64,000 nt of DNA. Source: Tricholoma matsutake (Eukaryota; Basidiomycota; Agaricomycetes; Agaricales; Tricholomataceae). The notes under the pieces are model-generated. The model worked only from the letters and a program-made list of their open reading frames with translations, made no database searches and was not told where the DNA came from. The DNA is taken from positions 10,726,001 to 10,790,000 of the forward strand of contig AP026542.1 in the NCBI GenBank assembly GCA_026075535.2, read 5' to 3'. How positions within the stretch are numbered: position 1 is the first letter of the stretch; each line of letters starts with the position of its first letter. Shown here piece after piece: positions 47,953-60,574 of the stretch. A program made the translations under genes and the position numbers.

Positions 47953-50900
47953 TTGGCTAAAGACGTACCTGCTCTCCCCATCTCTCCTTCTACTCCACAT
48001 CCCAAAATTAAATCATGGGAGCGTAAACTACCACACAAGTATATTGTGGCATCCACTCCCTCTGCACATTCCTTGAACCTAGCCATCAAACTGCAGATGA
48101 CCGACACTGGACAGATACTCGGTGTCTCTGCACTCCTGGACTCTGGTGCGACTGGTCTCTTCATCGATTCCCATCTGGTACAACAACATCACCTAAATAC
48201 TCGCTCACTCTCACGTCCGATACCTGTATATAACATGGATGGATCCCCAAATGAAGCTGGTGCCATCCGAGAGGTTGCAGACCTGGTTCTCCATTACAAA
48301 GATCATAGTGAGCGTGCCCTTTTTGCTGTCACTCAATTAGGAAAGCAAAAGGTGATTTTGGGATATCCATGGCTTCGAGACCATAACCCAGAGGTCGACT
48401 GGCGTACCGGGGAGGTTACCATGAGCCGATGTCCATCCCGCTGTCGGACGTGTTTCACAGAAGCCAGGCAAGAACGTCGTGGACAGAAGGCGGCGATACA
48501 ACATACTCAGAAGTGTCATGCAGGACCCCTGCCTATACCTGAAGTGGAATTGGAAGGGGTTCCTGATCTAATGCCAGACTCAGATGATGATGATGAGGAC
48601 CCAGAGGAAGTGGAGGAGGATGATCGGATCTTCTACACTGCGATTCGCTCATCGGATGAGGTGTGTGCCACATCAAACATATCCCAACACCTCGCCGAGG
48701 CCTTCCACAAAAACAATGCTGCTAAATCCTCTACTAACTCCTTACTCCCTCATCTCCATGAGTTTGAAGACGTGTTCTCCAAGGAGTCATTCGACTCTCT
48801 TCCTGCGCGCAAGCCATGGGATCACACGATCGAACTCACCCCTAGTGCAACCCCTTCATCCTGCAAGGTCTATCCTCTCTCTCCGGAAGAACAATGGCAG
48901 CTTGACCAGTTCATCGACGAGCACCTGGCCTCTGGACGTATTCGACCATCGAAGTCACCCATGGCCTCTCCCTTTTTCTTTGTCAAGAAGAAGGATGGCT
49001 CACTTCGACTGGTTCAAGACTACAGAAGGCTCAACAACATCACAGTCAAAAATTGCTACCCACTACCCCTCATCTCTGAACTCGTAAACCAGCTCCATGG
49101 AGCCCAATACTTCACCAAGCTTGATGTCCATTGGGGCTATAATAATGTGAGGCTAAAGGAGGGAGATGAGTGGAAGGCAGCCTTTCGTACCAACCGTGGT
49201 CTTTTTGAACTGCTTGTCATGTTCTTTGGCCTTACTAATAGCCCTACCACCTTTCAGACCATGATGAACAACATCTTCCACGACCTCATCCTCGAAGGCA
49301 TTGTCTGCATCTATCTCGACGACATCCTCATCTTCACTTGCACGGTTGAAGAGCACCGTCGCATCATGCGCCTCGTCCTAGAGCGACTTCGATGGTACAA
49401 ACTCTACCTTCATCAGGACAAATGCGAGTTCGAAAAGACCAAGATCAAGTACCTTGGCCTGATTATCTCGGAGGGTCAAGTGGAGATGGATCCTATCAAG
49501 GTAAACGGGGTCACAGCTTGGCTGACGCCCACGAACAAGAAGGAGGTGCAGTCTTTCCTGGGCTTCATCAAATTTCTATTGGTGTTTTATCAAGGATTTC
49601 TCACATCATGCACAACCACTGTTTGACTTGACAGGAAAGGAGGCATGGAGGTGGGATAATGCACAACAGGAGGTATTCGAAAAGCTTAAGGAGATGGTCA
49701 CTTCCACTCCGATCCTTACCTTTGCTGACGATTCGCATCCTTTTCATGTAGAAGCCGACAGTTCTGACTTTGCGACAGGTGCCATGTTGTCTCAGCAGTC
49801 TCCGGAGGACCAGAAGTGGCATCCTGTTGCGTTCTACTCCAAAAGCCTTAGTGCTGTAGAGTGAAACTACGAGATCCATGACAAGGAGATGTTGGCGATA
49901 ATGCGTGCACTTGAGGAGTGGCGACACTTCCTCGAGGGTGCCCAACACAAGGTGGAAATTTGGACAGATCACAAGAATCTCGAGTACTTCATGATGGCCA
50001 AGAAATTGAACCATCGTCAAGCTCGTTGGTCCCTGTATCTATCTAGATTCGACTTCTCCTTGCACCACCGTCCGGGTCGCAGCATGGGGAAGACCGATGC
50101 CCTATCCTGACGTGCAGACCATGGGGATGGCAGCAGTGACAACCAAAACATTGTGCTGTTGCAGCCAGACCTGTTCACCATTCGGGCACTGGAAGGCATT
50201 GCACCCCAGGGCGAGGAGTGGGACATCCTACGTGACATTTGTCATGCAAACCATAGCGGTTTACATGAGGATGTTGTCGCCCGAGCTGTTAAAGAACTGA
50301 GGAAAGGATCGACCCTTTCCTTACGTGCAGCAGAGTGGGCTGAAAAGGAGGACTTGTTGTATTTCAGGGATCACATCTATGTTCCCAATGACCCAGACCT
50401 TTGCCGGCACATCATATCCCAACACCATGACTCACAGATTGCTGGCCACCCCGGACACTGGAAGATCTTGGAGCTCACCTCACGGAACTATTGGTGGCCA
50501 CAAATGTCATGGCTCATTGGTCAGTATTGTCACACTTGTGACCTTTGCTTACGCACCAAGGTTCCTCATCGCAAGCCTATTGGTGAGCTACACCCTCTTC
50601 CTGTTCCAGAGAGTCGTTGGGATGTTGTCAGCATTGACTTTGTGGTGGAATTGCCAGAGTCAAACGGGTTTGATGCAGTGATGTGCACAGTTGACTCAGT
50701 GGGAAAATGTGCTCACTTCATTCCCACTCACACCACTGTCAGTGCCCTAGGTGCCGCTCGACTCTACCTCCACCATGTGTGGAAATTACATGGACTTCCT
50801 GGTGCCTTCCTCTCGGATCGTGGCCCTCAGTTCATGGCAGAGTTCACTCGTGAGCTGTACTGACTCCTGGGGATCAAACTCCTCACTTCAACCGCTTATC

Positions 50901-51721
50901 ACCCACAACCTGATGGCCAGACGGAGTGAGTCAACCAGGAACTGGAGCAGTACATCCGCCTCTTTGTCAATGAATGCCAGGACGATTGGGATGATCTCCT
51001 TCCTTTGGCCGAGTTTGGATACAACAACCATGTCCATGCTTCCACTCAACAGACCCCTTTCCTCTTAGACACTGGACAACATCCACACATGGGATTTGAA
51101 CCTCGCCAAACTCCCTCACACATCGAGACGGTGAATGAGTTCACAGAACGCATGAGGGATAGCTTGGAGGAGGCAAGGGCAGCCTTAGCAAAGGCAAAGG
51201 ACGACATGGCACGATTTTACAACCAATGCCACTCCCCAACCCCTCAGTACAAGGTTGGTGATCGAGTTTATCTTGACTCCAGTGACATCTCCACTACACG
51301 TCCATCCAAGAAACTTGCTCATCGCTTCTTGGGACCTTTCCCCATTGTCAAGTGCATTGGAACACATGCCTATCGTCTACACCTCCCAGCCTCCATGTCC
51401 AGACTCCATCCCGTCTTCCATGTCGTCAAATTGCTTCCAGCTCCCCCAGATCCGTTCCCGGGATGCCATTCACACCCACCACCACCACCTACAGTGATCG
51501 AGGGAGAACCCCAATACGAAGTCGAGTCAATCTTGGACAGCCGTTTGCGTCGAGGAAAACTCCAGTATTTGGTACATTGGAAGGGTTATGGGTATGAGGA
51601 TAACTCATGGGTCGAAGAGTCTGACGTAAATGCCCCTCAGTTAATCAAGGAATTCCACCGACGGCACACTGCTGCACTGCGTCGCATTCAAGTCACGGAC
51701 TTTGGTCGTATGCAATTTTGA
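47953..51721 (+). pseudogene. pol: Gypsy A2 pol: protease-RT-RNase H-integrase-chromodomain
   Basis: First block (47,953-49,626): protease GVSALLDSGATGLFIDSHLV, acidic linker, RT with [19 protein letters not shown] and IYLDDILIFT near 49,310. A one-base insertion in an A/T run near 49,575 shifts the frame. RNase H continues at 49,628 (PFHVEADSSDFATGAMLSQQ). Integrase (50,153-50,940) has ELTSRNYWWPQMSWLIGQYC, SIDFVVELPES, FLSDRGPQFMAEF and GQTE. The C-terminus ends with chromodomain YEVESILDSRLRRGKLQYLV, HWKGYGYEDNSWVEES. TGA stops at 49,862, 50,108, 50,862 and 50,928 all fit CGA Arg codons. Confidence 0.92.
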
Positions 51722-51743
51722 ATGCATCGGGGCGATGCATTTT

Positions 51744-51756
51744 AGAGAGGGGGTGA
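51744..51756 (+). promoter_or_regulatory. Gypsy A2 polypurine tract
   Basis: AGAGAGGGGGTGA directly precedes the 3' LTR (TGTAAAGG). Confidence 0.75.
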
Positions 51757-52182
51757 TGTAAAGGGACCAGGGGGGTGCCCTGTGTGTTTTTCCTATTTTT
51801 TATGTTCGTCCTATATTTTTCCCCACCTCATTTCCTTCTATTCTTCATTTTCTATGATTTTTCCGGATTTTATTACTAATTTTCCCTTGCTATCATGTTT
51901 GTACATGTTGACACTTTTATATTTAGAGGCAGAGTACCCCTTCCGACACATACCCCTTGGTATGATGTCATTCGGCGGCCTTGATCTGCCTATCTCCGCC
52001 TTTTTCTATTTTTAGGTTATATTTGATTTTTGTCGTCTTCACATATACTGGGCATCAGCAAGGGGATCCTTAGAGTTTTCTCTTCGGATTTCCCTTTGCT
52101 AGGTGTGTCCCCAATGCCTGTATTATGTAGTATAATTTTAACTTCGGATTTCCCTTTGCTAGAGGCTTAGGTTGCCCTTATA
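51757..52182 (+). repeat. Gypsy A2 3' LTR (full length, 426 bp)
   Basis: TGTAAAGGGACC to CCCTTATA, with both copies of the CTTCGGATTTCCCTTTGCTAG-type repeat. Followed by the GGTTT target duplication. Confidence 0.93.
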
Positions 52183-52187
52183 GGTTT

Positions 52188-52486
52188 GGACACTCAGACA
52201 CTCATTCAGATGTTTGGAAATTCCAATATGGAGATGTCCTCAGAAAGCTTTAATCCCAAAATGTCCTCGATATTCTCCCATTTCAAATTGTTTGGCCATC
52301 ACACATCACATCCATTTTTTTCTGAACCTGAAAATAATATTTCTTGATTTTTCCGATTTTCTTGAGATTTATCAAGAATGTAGGAAAGTCATGTGTTGGT
52401 TGAATAATTCTAAATGGTATGGTGGGAATATTATAAGATTATGTAATTATCTCTAAATATAGTAGTGGTATCTCATGGATAACATG
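52188..52486. other. No gene recognised
   Basis: AT-rich flank between Gypsy A2 and the next inverted-repeat element. Nothing beyond short chance frames. Confidence 0.4.
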
Positions 52487-53322
52487 CTACAGTTGCAGAC
52501 AAACAAACACAACAATCTTCAGTGACCCAATTTTGGAAGCCAGCACAAACATCTGGATGCCTCAAAAACTGTCAAAACATGTAGAATAGAGCCTAGTGAT
52601 GATGTTTCTATAAGCTGATTTCTTTATTTCAAAAAATTTGGGTCAGGTACCTCAAAAATTTGGCCACCCCCCAAAAGAAATTGGGAAAATTATGAAAAAT
52701 AGCGCAACCAGCTCCTATTGATTAGCTGCATCTGATCCTGTAATAAAATTTAGGTTACATCCAACTGATCGGCCATAATAAAATCAATAAACTTGACCAA
52801 AAAAGGAAAAATTTCACCAGTTACTTACAAAATCAACCCTTGCATCTTCCAGGGCTCGACCCTGCTCCTGAAAGTGCCTAGACTTTGTTAAGGGTTAAAT
52901 AAAAGGAAATACTATAATTGTCATGTGCTTTCTAACTGTGTGACATCAACATGTCTACGTGACATTACCAGTTGAAATGTTGAAAGTCTGAACTGTTAGA
53001 ATGACTGTAGTGTTGCTCACTCAGGATAACAGAAGACCCTGGCAAACATGCAGGGCTATATATATGGTACACATATATGTATAAGTAGCAAGAACAATAG
53101 AAATAAGAAAGGAAAAGAAGAGGTGTACAATGGAGATTTGCTAAAAATAATTAAGTGTTCCTATTTCTTATGACACACTTGATATTCCAACACCAACTAC
53201 AGAAGGGAGACTAGACATGGATGGTAATGAATTCAGCAAGTCTTGGGTGGATGACAACTTCAAACTATAGATATGTACTTAATTATAAGTACTAACTTCT
53301 GCATATCCAATAAGCAACTGAT

Positions 53323-55053
53323 CAAGGGGGTGTCAGGATGGGAATCCCAAACCAGATGTAGGGCCCCCCCCCCCCCCTACATGATCTCCTGACCTTGTGC
53401 TCAATCCTGAACTCCTTCAATATACTCGCAAATGCAAGTGCAAGGTTCGACCCTGAGTGCAACTGCGATAATGTTGTCAGTTACAACAACTTTTACATGG
53501 CAACAAGTACCTTCGGAACCTCAACCACATCAAGCATGATCAATATCAGCTCCCCTTTCACCTCAAGATGGGCAGTCAGGGCAACGTAGGCATAATGGTT
53601 CAGTGATGTCCACACATCCATCACAAAGTTGATTTTGCTGTCATACTCCTGCAGATGTTTTGTTAGGATCCTTCACTGCTTAACTTGATCTGATCTACCT
53701 GCACCATTTTTGCAATCTGCTCACAAGTCCTGGCAAATACAAGCTTCACATCATGTGATACTGTGGTTGGTGAAGGTATGTAGAGTTCTGGTCTCCCTGT
53801 TTTCATGAGACACTGAAACCCATGGTCTGCTACAATTTATATCCACAACACTGGGCCGTTATTTCTTTGTGAGGTTGACATCAGGATCAGACATTGTAGA
53901 ACTTGTGCTATCGATGTCATCCCCTTTTGGTATGTGCTTTGACTTCTTTTGTCGCACTGTGCTGAGGGCAGCACTCGCCTTTTGTTTTGACCTTTTTAAG
54001 AGTTGAGCTGGCCTTTGATGCAAGAGACTTAAAGGATTTTGAACTCATTGTTGACTGGTTATTGCCCTTTTTTTTGTCATGGTGGACTGTTGACAAGTAT
54101 AAGTTTTTTATTTGCAATAGTTGTATATGTTTGTGGTGCTGTACAGTCTCATTCCATGCCACTGGTCATGTGGCTACTTGCAGATTCAGGTACCAGTAGC
54201 TGAACTATTCTTTACAATCTTGTGGTACTGCCTAGGGGGGGGGTCCTGCCAGAGGCTGAAAATGCTTTTTGACCATGGTAAAAACAACACCAATAGGCAT
54301 CGCTTGAGTGTTGGTTTAACATAGTAAAGCCCTTGGTAAAGCACTCATAACATTGAATTGTGTCAATTAGTACCCGGATGTCAGTGAGCGAGTGATCTTA
54401 CGCTGATGTACTCAAGATCTAGTTTGTTTATGTGTGGGGATCTTGAACTAAATAGCATCACATCCAAGAAATCAACGAAACAGTCACATCAGCAGCGTCA
54501 CATTCTTTAGAATCTTTACATGAGTCACGGTCGATGGATTAGATATATCAAACTTTATTTTTTTCATCAACATTGCTCACCACTTCAACATGTTTATCAA
54601 GACAACTCACATCGACACCAAGAAGTTCTGTAGATTTGGTTTGAAATGCATCCTGTTGAGGTCACTGAACCAACTGAGCCAAATGGTCATATTGTTAAGT
54701 TCAGACTTGATCAACTGTGTGATATTCAATATAACCATCCCATAGCCATCAGTAGTTCCAAAAACTACCTCGATGGATGGTCAACAGCTCAACTGTACCA
54801 TATTCAACTGTCAATTGTATGGCCATAACCGTTGAACAGACAGTGTACAGCCCTAGTAATGAACACTCAGCTGGGGTCACCACTGGCCTGACATTGGTCC
54901 TGTGGCATCGCTGATTCACACATTGACATCTGAAAAAAAAATAACATGTACACATGATTGAAACATACCATATATGGCAGGAAGGGGGTCTTGAGAGCCA
55001 TGAAAAAAAAATACTGACATCATATGAAAAATTCCTGTCCCGACACCCCCTTG
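53323..55053. mobile_element. 1.73-kb hAT element with transposase relic
   Basis: Ends CAAGGGGGTGTCAGGATGGG and, on the complement, CAAGGGGGTGTCGGGACAGG. Exact 8-bp duplication CAACTGAT at 53315-53322 and 55054-55061. Same termini as the hAT at 14239-17553. It contains minus-strand transposase fragments and a 13-bp poly-C run at 53367-53379. Confidence 0.9.
53395..54162 (-). pseudogene. hAT transposase relic
   Basis: The minus strand includes INFVMDVWTSLNHYAYVALT then AHLEVKGELILIMLDVVEV (near 53,640-53,520), the first catalytic region of the hAT RNase-H-like fold. Next is FASILKEFRIEHKV, matching the following hAT helix. A Lys-rich N-terminal piece lies at 54,162-53,917. Frameshifts and stops separate the parts. 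The C-terminal dimerisation domain is absent, so about two thirds of the protein is lost. Confidence 0.75.
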
Positions 55054-55352
55054 CAACTGATTACCCACAAAGTCACTGAAAAGGAGTGATCAAGCTTGAG
55101 TTGCATTGATTACATACTGATCATGGTTGGGATTGAACATTTTTGCTGCTCAAACCCCTCAAAAGGGGTGCATAATGTTGCGAAAAATGACCCAAAAAAT
55201 TTGGCCACCCTAAAATGTTGTGGGAAAAACTTTGGAGATATGTTTTTTGACGTATTTTAACGAGCTGGATCCAAATCTGAAGTCCATTTGTCCTAGAAAA
55301 TTTTCGATCATGAGATATCAAAATTGTTGTGTTTAGTTGTCTGCAACTGTAG

Positions 55353-57064
55353 GTGGCAGGATATTCTTCATTTTATCTGAACAACATCAACTCAAACCAA
55401 TCGAATCATCAGTAAATTGGGTGTTGGTATCTACTGGTACAGACTGGTACAGCTCACTCAGCTAACTTGCTTAGCTACAGCCTACAATCCATTTCTCTGA
55501 TGATCCAAGCCTACTGACAAAGCTCACAAACCTGCAATGCCTAGTGCATGATTGCAGGGATCCATACTATAGCTAAGTGGAAGTACTTATAGCTACATAA
55601 TTTGGTGCCCTGTCTTTTGGGTTGTGGAATCCCACCCTGCACCCAAAGGTTGTGGTGTGTATATTACTGATCTCTGTATTTGACAGCTCTGGTCTTAATG
55701 GTACATGCTGACAAGACAACATGACTGCCTCTTGAAGATTTGCCTGGGTATTTCCAGTGCAAAATGTGTCACATCATCCTAGGGTGACAGTCGATCAATG
55801 CTGTGCACCGACTCTACTGCTACATGACTTGTACGAGCAAGGGTCAAGAGTTTCAAAATATTTTGTAAACTGCCTCGGAATCTATGAGGAGGATACAGTT
55901 CTGCTTTGGAATTGAAATACACATTGACTAACATATATTGAATCAATCTACAACATAAGATAAAGGTAAGATGAAGTGCTAGTGCTAGCAGAAAGAAGCC
56001 GAGTCGACAAGTGCCAAAAACAGGGAGTTTCAAAACTTTTCGTAACACTAGTCACGTGAACTTAGGCTCATGTCCTGACTCTGTGGGTGTGAAGGTTTTT
56101 TCAAGTTTTTCAAGTTGGGAAAAGAGGGAAAAAAGAGGAGAAAAAGAGACTTAGGTACCTATATAGATCTCAAATATCACATAGTTTGTGGTCCAATGCT
56201 TCCCAGTATGCAGAGCCTGACCGTTTTCAAGTTGAAAGCCATCAGCTGGCACTTGTTCCGAGTCCTGACTCCAAGATAGGGAATCTGACCAATGGTTTTC
56301 AAGATGCAAATCTAATCGATATCGATGATGTCACCTACCATGCGCCTTATCCGCTTTGCCAACCACCACCCTCTTCGCGCTCGCGCCTATGAACTCTGTT
56401 GGAATATGGATCGGGCTATTATGTGTGCATGTTGCTATTGTTTCATCATTTGTTCTGGACTCATCATTCTGGGTACATTCTTGTGGCACAAGGACTGTAT
56501 ATGTAGTCTACCGATGTTGTAGTCCCCATCTGTTTGCCTCTCAAGCTCACCGAGATCAAACGAAAATTTACTTATTTGCTGCACTTCTGAAGATTCTCGC
56601 GGCTTATTTCATGTGGTGAATATGTGACCAACTCAAACAGTCACCAGTCACATGACTGACACATCACCACGTCCATCATCGAGATGGCACTGCTATCCTG
56701 TACATTCCTTACTGATGTTCGCTATGGCTACCTACTCTATCCACACATTCATTTCAACCATAGCCTTACATTCATTATTACTTACTCTGCTCCCCATAGC
56801 ATTACCACACTCCTTGGGCACTTTCAAAGAAAGACATAATCCCTACATACTTGTAGCTAGAACCAGAGAATATACTTAACATCCCGTTCTTTTATCTGAC
56901 CCAATCTGAACCCAGTGTGCCGCTACCATGACTGATGGATTACGTTGGGCAGCGGCAGCTTAATTCCACTTTCTCACAGGTTCAACCAAGTTGTGTGTGT
57001 CCTGACTCCCAATTGGGAGTCAGGCAACCACAGAACTGTGACATGAGCCCGAACTTATGCACTA
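55353..57064. other. No gene recognised
   Basis: Unique-looking sequence with several short frames on both strands but no recognisable protein motif, inverted repeat or LTR. A GAAAAAG-rich tract lies at 56095-56150. A decayed host gene cannot be excluded. Confidence 0.4.
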
Positions 57065-57165
57065 ATCACTCATTCAGGAGATGAAAATAGCCAGGAGAGG
57101 TAGCCAGAAGATGGGCATGCCCTAAAATCAGTGGTGTTCCCATGATTCGATTGCACGCGTACTGC
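57065..57165 (-). repeat. Ngaro split repeat B2
   Basis: About 101 bp, matching 57645-57746 with a handful of transitions. It contains the palindromic-looking ACCACTGATTTTAGGGCATG region and the outer end ATCACTCATTC. Confidence 0.85.
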
Positions 57166-57286
57166 TTACTGCTACTACATATTACTGGTAGGTGTGGCTG
57201 CACCAAAACCTCTGCTCTACTCAAAAAACCCAATGGGAAAAAAAAGCAGAGTGCGAGGAAAGCTACCATGGTTGTGGGAGGGTGGG

Positions 57287-57746
57287 TAAGCACAAATTCA
57301 GAAGCTACATGCATGAGAGTAGATAAGAAGGGAGTGACCGATCAAAGAAAAGAAGATGCACCCAAGGCATGAGAGTAAGAGAAGAAGGAAGCAACAAAGA
57401 GACTCTTGTGCCATGGGTGAATACATAACAAAGCAAGTGAGACTGATGTCGTCATAGTGAGAAAAGCTGACACGGCAGCCTGAGCACTGAGCACATATGA
57501 CAAGAGGGAGCTGGAAGCTCGTGAGGTGTTATGCAAAGCATGTAACCTCGAGAAAGGGCCATGGAAATGGCATGGCAATGGGCTATGTGGTCAGGATCCC
57601 TCACAATGATTAGCCTTGAGTAAACAATAGTTTAAACCCAATTAATCACTCATTCGGGAGACAAAAATAGCTGGGAGAGGTAGCCAGAAGATGGGCGTGC
57701 CCTGAAATCAGTGGTGTTCCCATGATTCGATTGCGCGTGTACTGCT
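57287..57746 (-). repeat. Ngaro split repeats A2 and B1
   Basis: A2 is 57287-57643 (357 bp) and B1 abuts it at 57645-57746. The A2/B1 junction carries the AATTAATCACTC boundary used in circular intermediates of this class. The A2 open frame on the minus strand duplicates that of A1 and is not a gene. Confidence 0.85.
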
Positions 57747-57934
57747 AAAAGGGTAATACATGGAGGAGGGGGAAAAGTAGAGTAAGATGGAAGAGGGGAT
57801 AGGGAGGGTGGAAATAGGGTCGAAGAGAAATATGCATTATGAGAAATACACAACTGCGAGAAAAACACACTACAAATACACTAGTATGATACAGGAGGTG
57901 TGAATGAGAGAATGAAGAATGATGGTGTGGACAA

Positions 57935-58813
57935 TCAGCTTGAAGGAGATTTAGGAGAATGGAGGCCAAAAAGAAGAGAAGCGAGCAAGACGGGATGGTG
58001 CCGGATGTATATCTGAAAAGCTTCTGAACTCCAACGGCCTATAGCTTGGATCATGTGAGGTGGAATTCCAGCTTCAGCAAGTGCTGTTGCACCGCCTGCA
58101 CACATAGAGTGGCCACTGACATCGGAAGCAAAGTGATGATGTAGGCGGCGGATAAACCTAGACCTGGTTGGAATAGAGCTGTCTTCTCTCAGCCATAGTT
58201 CAGGCTGGAAAGGGAAACACTGATCGCAGACACAAAGATATGTGATGAACAGTGATAGGGGGTTATTGTCACATTCAGTAGCTTGTATAATGACTTCATT
58301 GCCTTTGAAAAAACAATCAGCTTTATGGCCTGGGAGGAAAAACTCGAAAGAGTTTTGATTAATGCGGACTGAGTTGCACAGGATAATCTTCCAATAGTCT
58401 TGTAGATTTTTGTGATCAGGCCAGACTAGTTCTGCTAGATGCAAGAGACCATGGAAGCCGGTGAGGAGTAACGTGAAGAAAAGATTGTCATTGTAGGACT
58501 GTGAGGATAGATGTTCACGTGAGAGTGCTTCCAGGTCTGACTATGCGAGGGGCCTTTTGGGGGAAGGTTGAAGTTTTTTGCAACCTTGAATAGTTCTGAC
58601 CACTAATCTGTGTCGTCTGTTGGCTCGGACATCAGGGAAGAATGGTTTGAGTTGGTTGCAAATGCCAGATAAATAAGAGTCAACAGATTTGGGTTTAATG
58701 TAGTGGCACATGTAGATGGCGAAGAAGCTCAGAGTATCAGGTGTTGGTTCAACTGGGAAATCATGGGTAGTGCAAAAATTGATATAGGAGTTTAGCGCAG
58801 ATGAGTAGGACAA
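57935..58813 (-). pseudogene. Ngaro tyrosine recombinase
   Basis: N-terminal core-binding part (58,813-58,541: YSSALNSYINFCTTHDFPVE, KSVDSYLSGICNQL), then one in-frame TAG at 58,541, then the catalytic part (58,444-57,935). The latter has LPGHKADCFFKGNEVII, SRFIRRLHHHF, GHSMCAGGATALAEAGIP, AIGRWSSEAFQIYIRHHP. In the HxxR box the Arg is replaced by Cys (TGT at 58,100-58,102, explained by CGT to TGT). The nucleophile Tyr is present in FQIYIRHHP. The protein would integrate circular cDNA by recombination, but this copy is inactive. Confidence 0.9.
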
Positions 58814-58950
58814 GGCAGAGCTTGGTTCAATAGCACTGGCAATAGTGATCGCACGTTCTCAAAGCAGCCGCTCCTTTGTCCAGGTTTCCCGATGGGGTTG
58901 CCTGGACGATGATGACAAGTGAATCATAATGACGCCTCCCCCAGCGTAAA

Positions 58951-59568
58951 TCAAGGGGGTGTAAAGTTAGATATGACTAAATTGGGTTTGAGTAGACGTG
59001 AAGTGCGTCCATCCAGCCATGATAGAGCATCAGTGACTTTATTTTTGCTTTGAGGGATGTGGAAGACCCGAAGCTGTATACCCAATTTCACCAGAAGATC
59101 GATAGCTGTGATAAGGATGGGATTGTAAGCTGGTAAGGCATGCAGAGTGTTGAACATGTCGAAAGTATTAGAGCTATCGGTGAGAATTGCGAGACGACAA
59201 GGTTTTGGAGGAGTGTGCTCGCATACATGATGAAGAGCTGATAGAACTGATAGAGCCTCAAAGAAGAAGATGCCATTACGAGTATTACAAGGAATTGCAC
59301 ATTGAAAACCCTCACGGGTTCTCAGCGACCAGTAACCCATGCCTGATGGACAGGCATCAGAAAGGCATGTGTCATGTGCATCTGACCTTGACCATTCCCA
59401 AGACTCAATGATGTGTATGCCATCTGAATGCTCAATGTGGTCTGCAAGCCAATGGAGTTCACTACAGATGGCATTATTGATAGAGAGTTTCTGAAATGGG
59501 GACGACCCCCGGCGCATCTTCTCGTAGACGCTGGATAGGCTAGGACAAAGAAGAGGATAAACATTCAA
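58951..59568 (-). pseudogene. Ngaro RNase H and C-terminal RT
   Basis: A 205-residue open piece: SINNAICSELHWLADHIEHS, then the RNase H strand LSDACPSGMGYWS, FFFEALSVLSALHHV (Glu helix), LAILTDSSNTFDMFNTLHAL (Asp motif) and FHIPQSKNKVTDALSWLDGR. This is typical DIRS/Ngaro order with RNase H following RT. Confidence 0.88.
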
Positions 59569-60385
59569 GGACCAATTGACCCATCCAGCAAGACGCTGAA
59601 AGATCGACGCTGATTGGGGTTGGCAAATGCGCGAATCACTGCAAGGAGATCTTGGCGCACTTCAAACGGCATGGTGATCATCATAGCATTGGGATCTATG
59701 TCGAACCCTATGATCGTTAACTGAGAACCAAAAACTTGTTTGCGTTCCTCATGAGGCACTCCTAACTCATCAAAAAGACTCAGGAGACGAGTTTGTTTGC
59801 TAGGAAACATTTTGCCATAAGGCCCATAGAACTCCACACGCTCAGTGAAATCCCAGGAATATGAGTTGTCCACATAGGAAAATAGGTCGGATATGAACTT
59901 GATGTAGATGGCAATCCAGAGAATGAGACTGAAGAAAGTTACTCACAGATGGCCCGCTCCTATATTGCCAAAGTCATTGTTATTGTCGACATGATGCTTG
60001 CCATCAATAGTAATTACTTGGTGCAATTTCCATAAAGGGTGCATCAGAAGGCGTCAATAAGCTTGTGACACATCTGTCTTGAAGAGAACAAGTTACCAAA
60101 CTGTTCTCTTGCACAAATGAGGGCTAAGCCAAGCACATGAAGGGTGTCAAGATGCACTCTAGCATCTTCTGATGAGATGAATGAGTTTGGAGAGAATTCG
60201 CCTGCCAATTGATCAATGACTAGGCAAAGTCTTTCCAAATGAGGCTTTGGCACAACCCAAAGCGGAACAGTAGTCATGCCAGGTAGCAAGGAGGGGAAAG
60301 GACTGGAAAAGTGCCATAACATTATTTCTTCGTCTTGTTGTTCTCTGATAAATTTGAGGTGCTCTGGGTTCTTAACCTTCTGCAA
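59565..60385 (-). pseudogene. Ngaro reverse transcriptase
   Basis: Two frames. The N-terminal block (60,385-60,044) has MTTVPLWVVPKPHLERLCLV and then DQLAGEFSPNSFI. The palm block (59,873-59,565) has VDNSYSWDFTE followed by PSKQTRLLSLFDELGVPHEE and LTIIGFDIDPNAMMITMP. The second catalytic Asp of the YVDD box appears as Asn (GAC to AAC, a CpG-type change). A frame break separates the blocks around 59,880-60,040. Confidence 0.88.
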
Positions 60386-60574
60386 TGATATTATTGACTA
60401 TGCTAGGTGCACCAGAATGATCTGTGATTGCCCATGTCCAGAAACCTTCTTCTAACCCTCGGCAGACAGACAGAGCAAGGGCTCGATTTGGGTGAGACGT
60501 GAGTAATTCGCGGAAATGTTCAGTCTTTACAGGTGTAGTAATATGAAATAGGTGAGGATAAGAGTTAATTGTTG

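Larger units (their letters stand above)
37974..52182 (+). mobile_element. marY1-like: Gypsy A2: marY1-like LTR retrotransposon with nested Gypsy C
   Basis: LTRs 37974-38307 and 51757-52182, with a 5-bp duplication GGTTT (37969-37973, 52183-52187). Subtracting nested Gypsy C and its target duplication (8,254 bp), and adding the 92 bp missing from the 5' LTR, gives 6,047 bp with a 426-bp LTR. From memory these equal the published values for Tricholoma matsutake marY1, unchecked here. Gene order is gag, protease, RT, RNase H, integrase, chromodomain. Confidence 0.9.
52487..55352. mobile_element. Inverted-repeat element, about 1.1 kb plus a nested hAT
   Basis: The left end CTACAGTTGCAGACAAACAA and the right-end complement CTACAGTTGCAGACAACTAA continue as AACACAACAAT on both sides. 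Further inside, both arms have ATTTGGCCACC and related words, so similarity extends over more than 150 bp. The host part (52487-53314 plus 55062-55352) has no recognisable coding. The flanks do not show a clear target duplication, so the superfamily is unknown. Confidence 0.6.

Noticed and set aside
53367..53379. Poly-C run as a biological signal
   Set aside because: A 13-base homopolymer can be slippage or assembly noise. No pattern around it.
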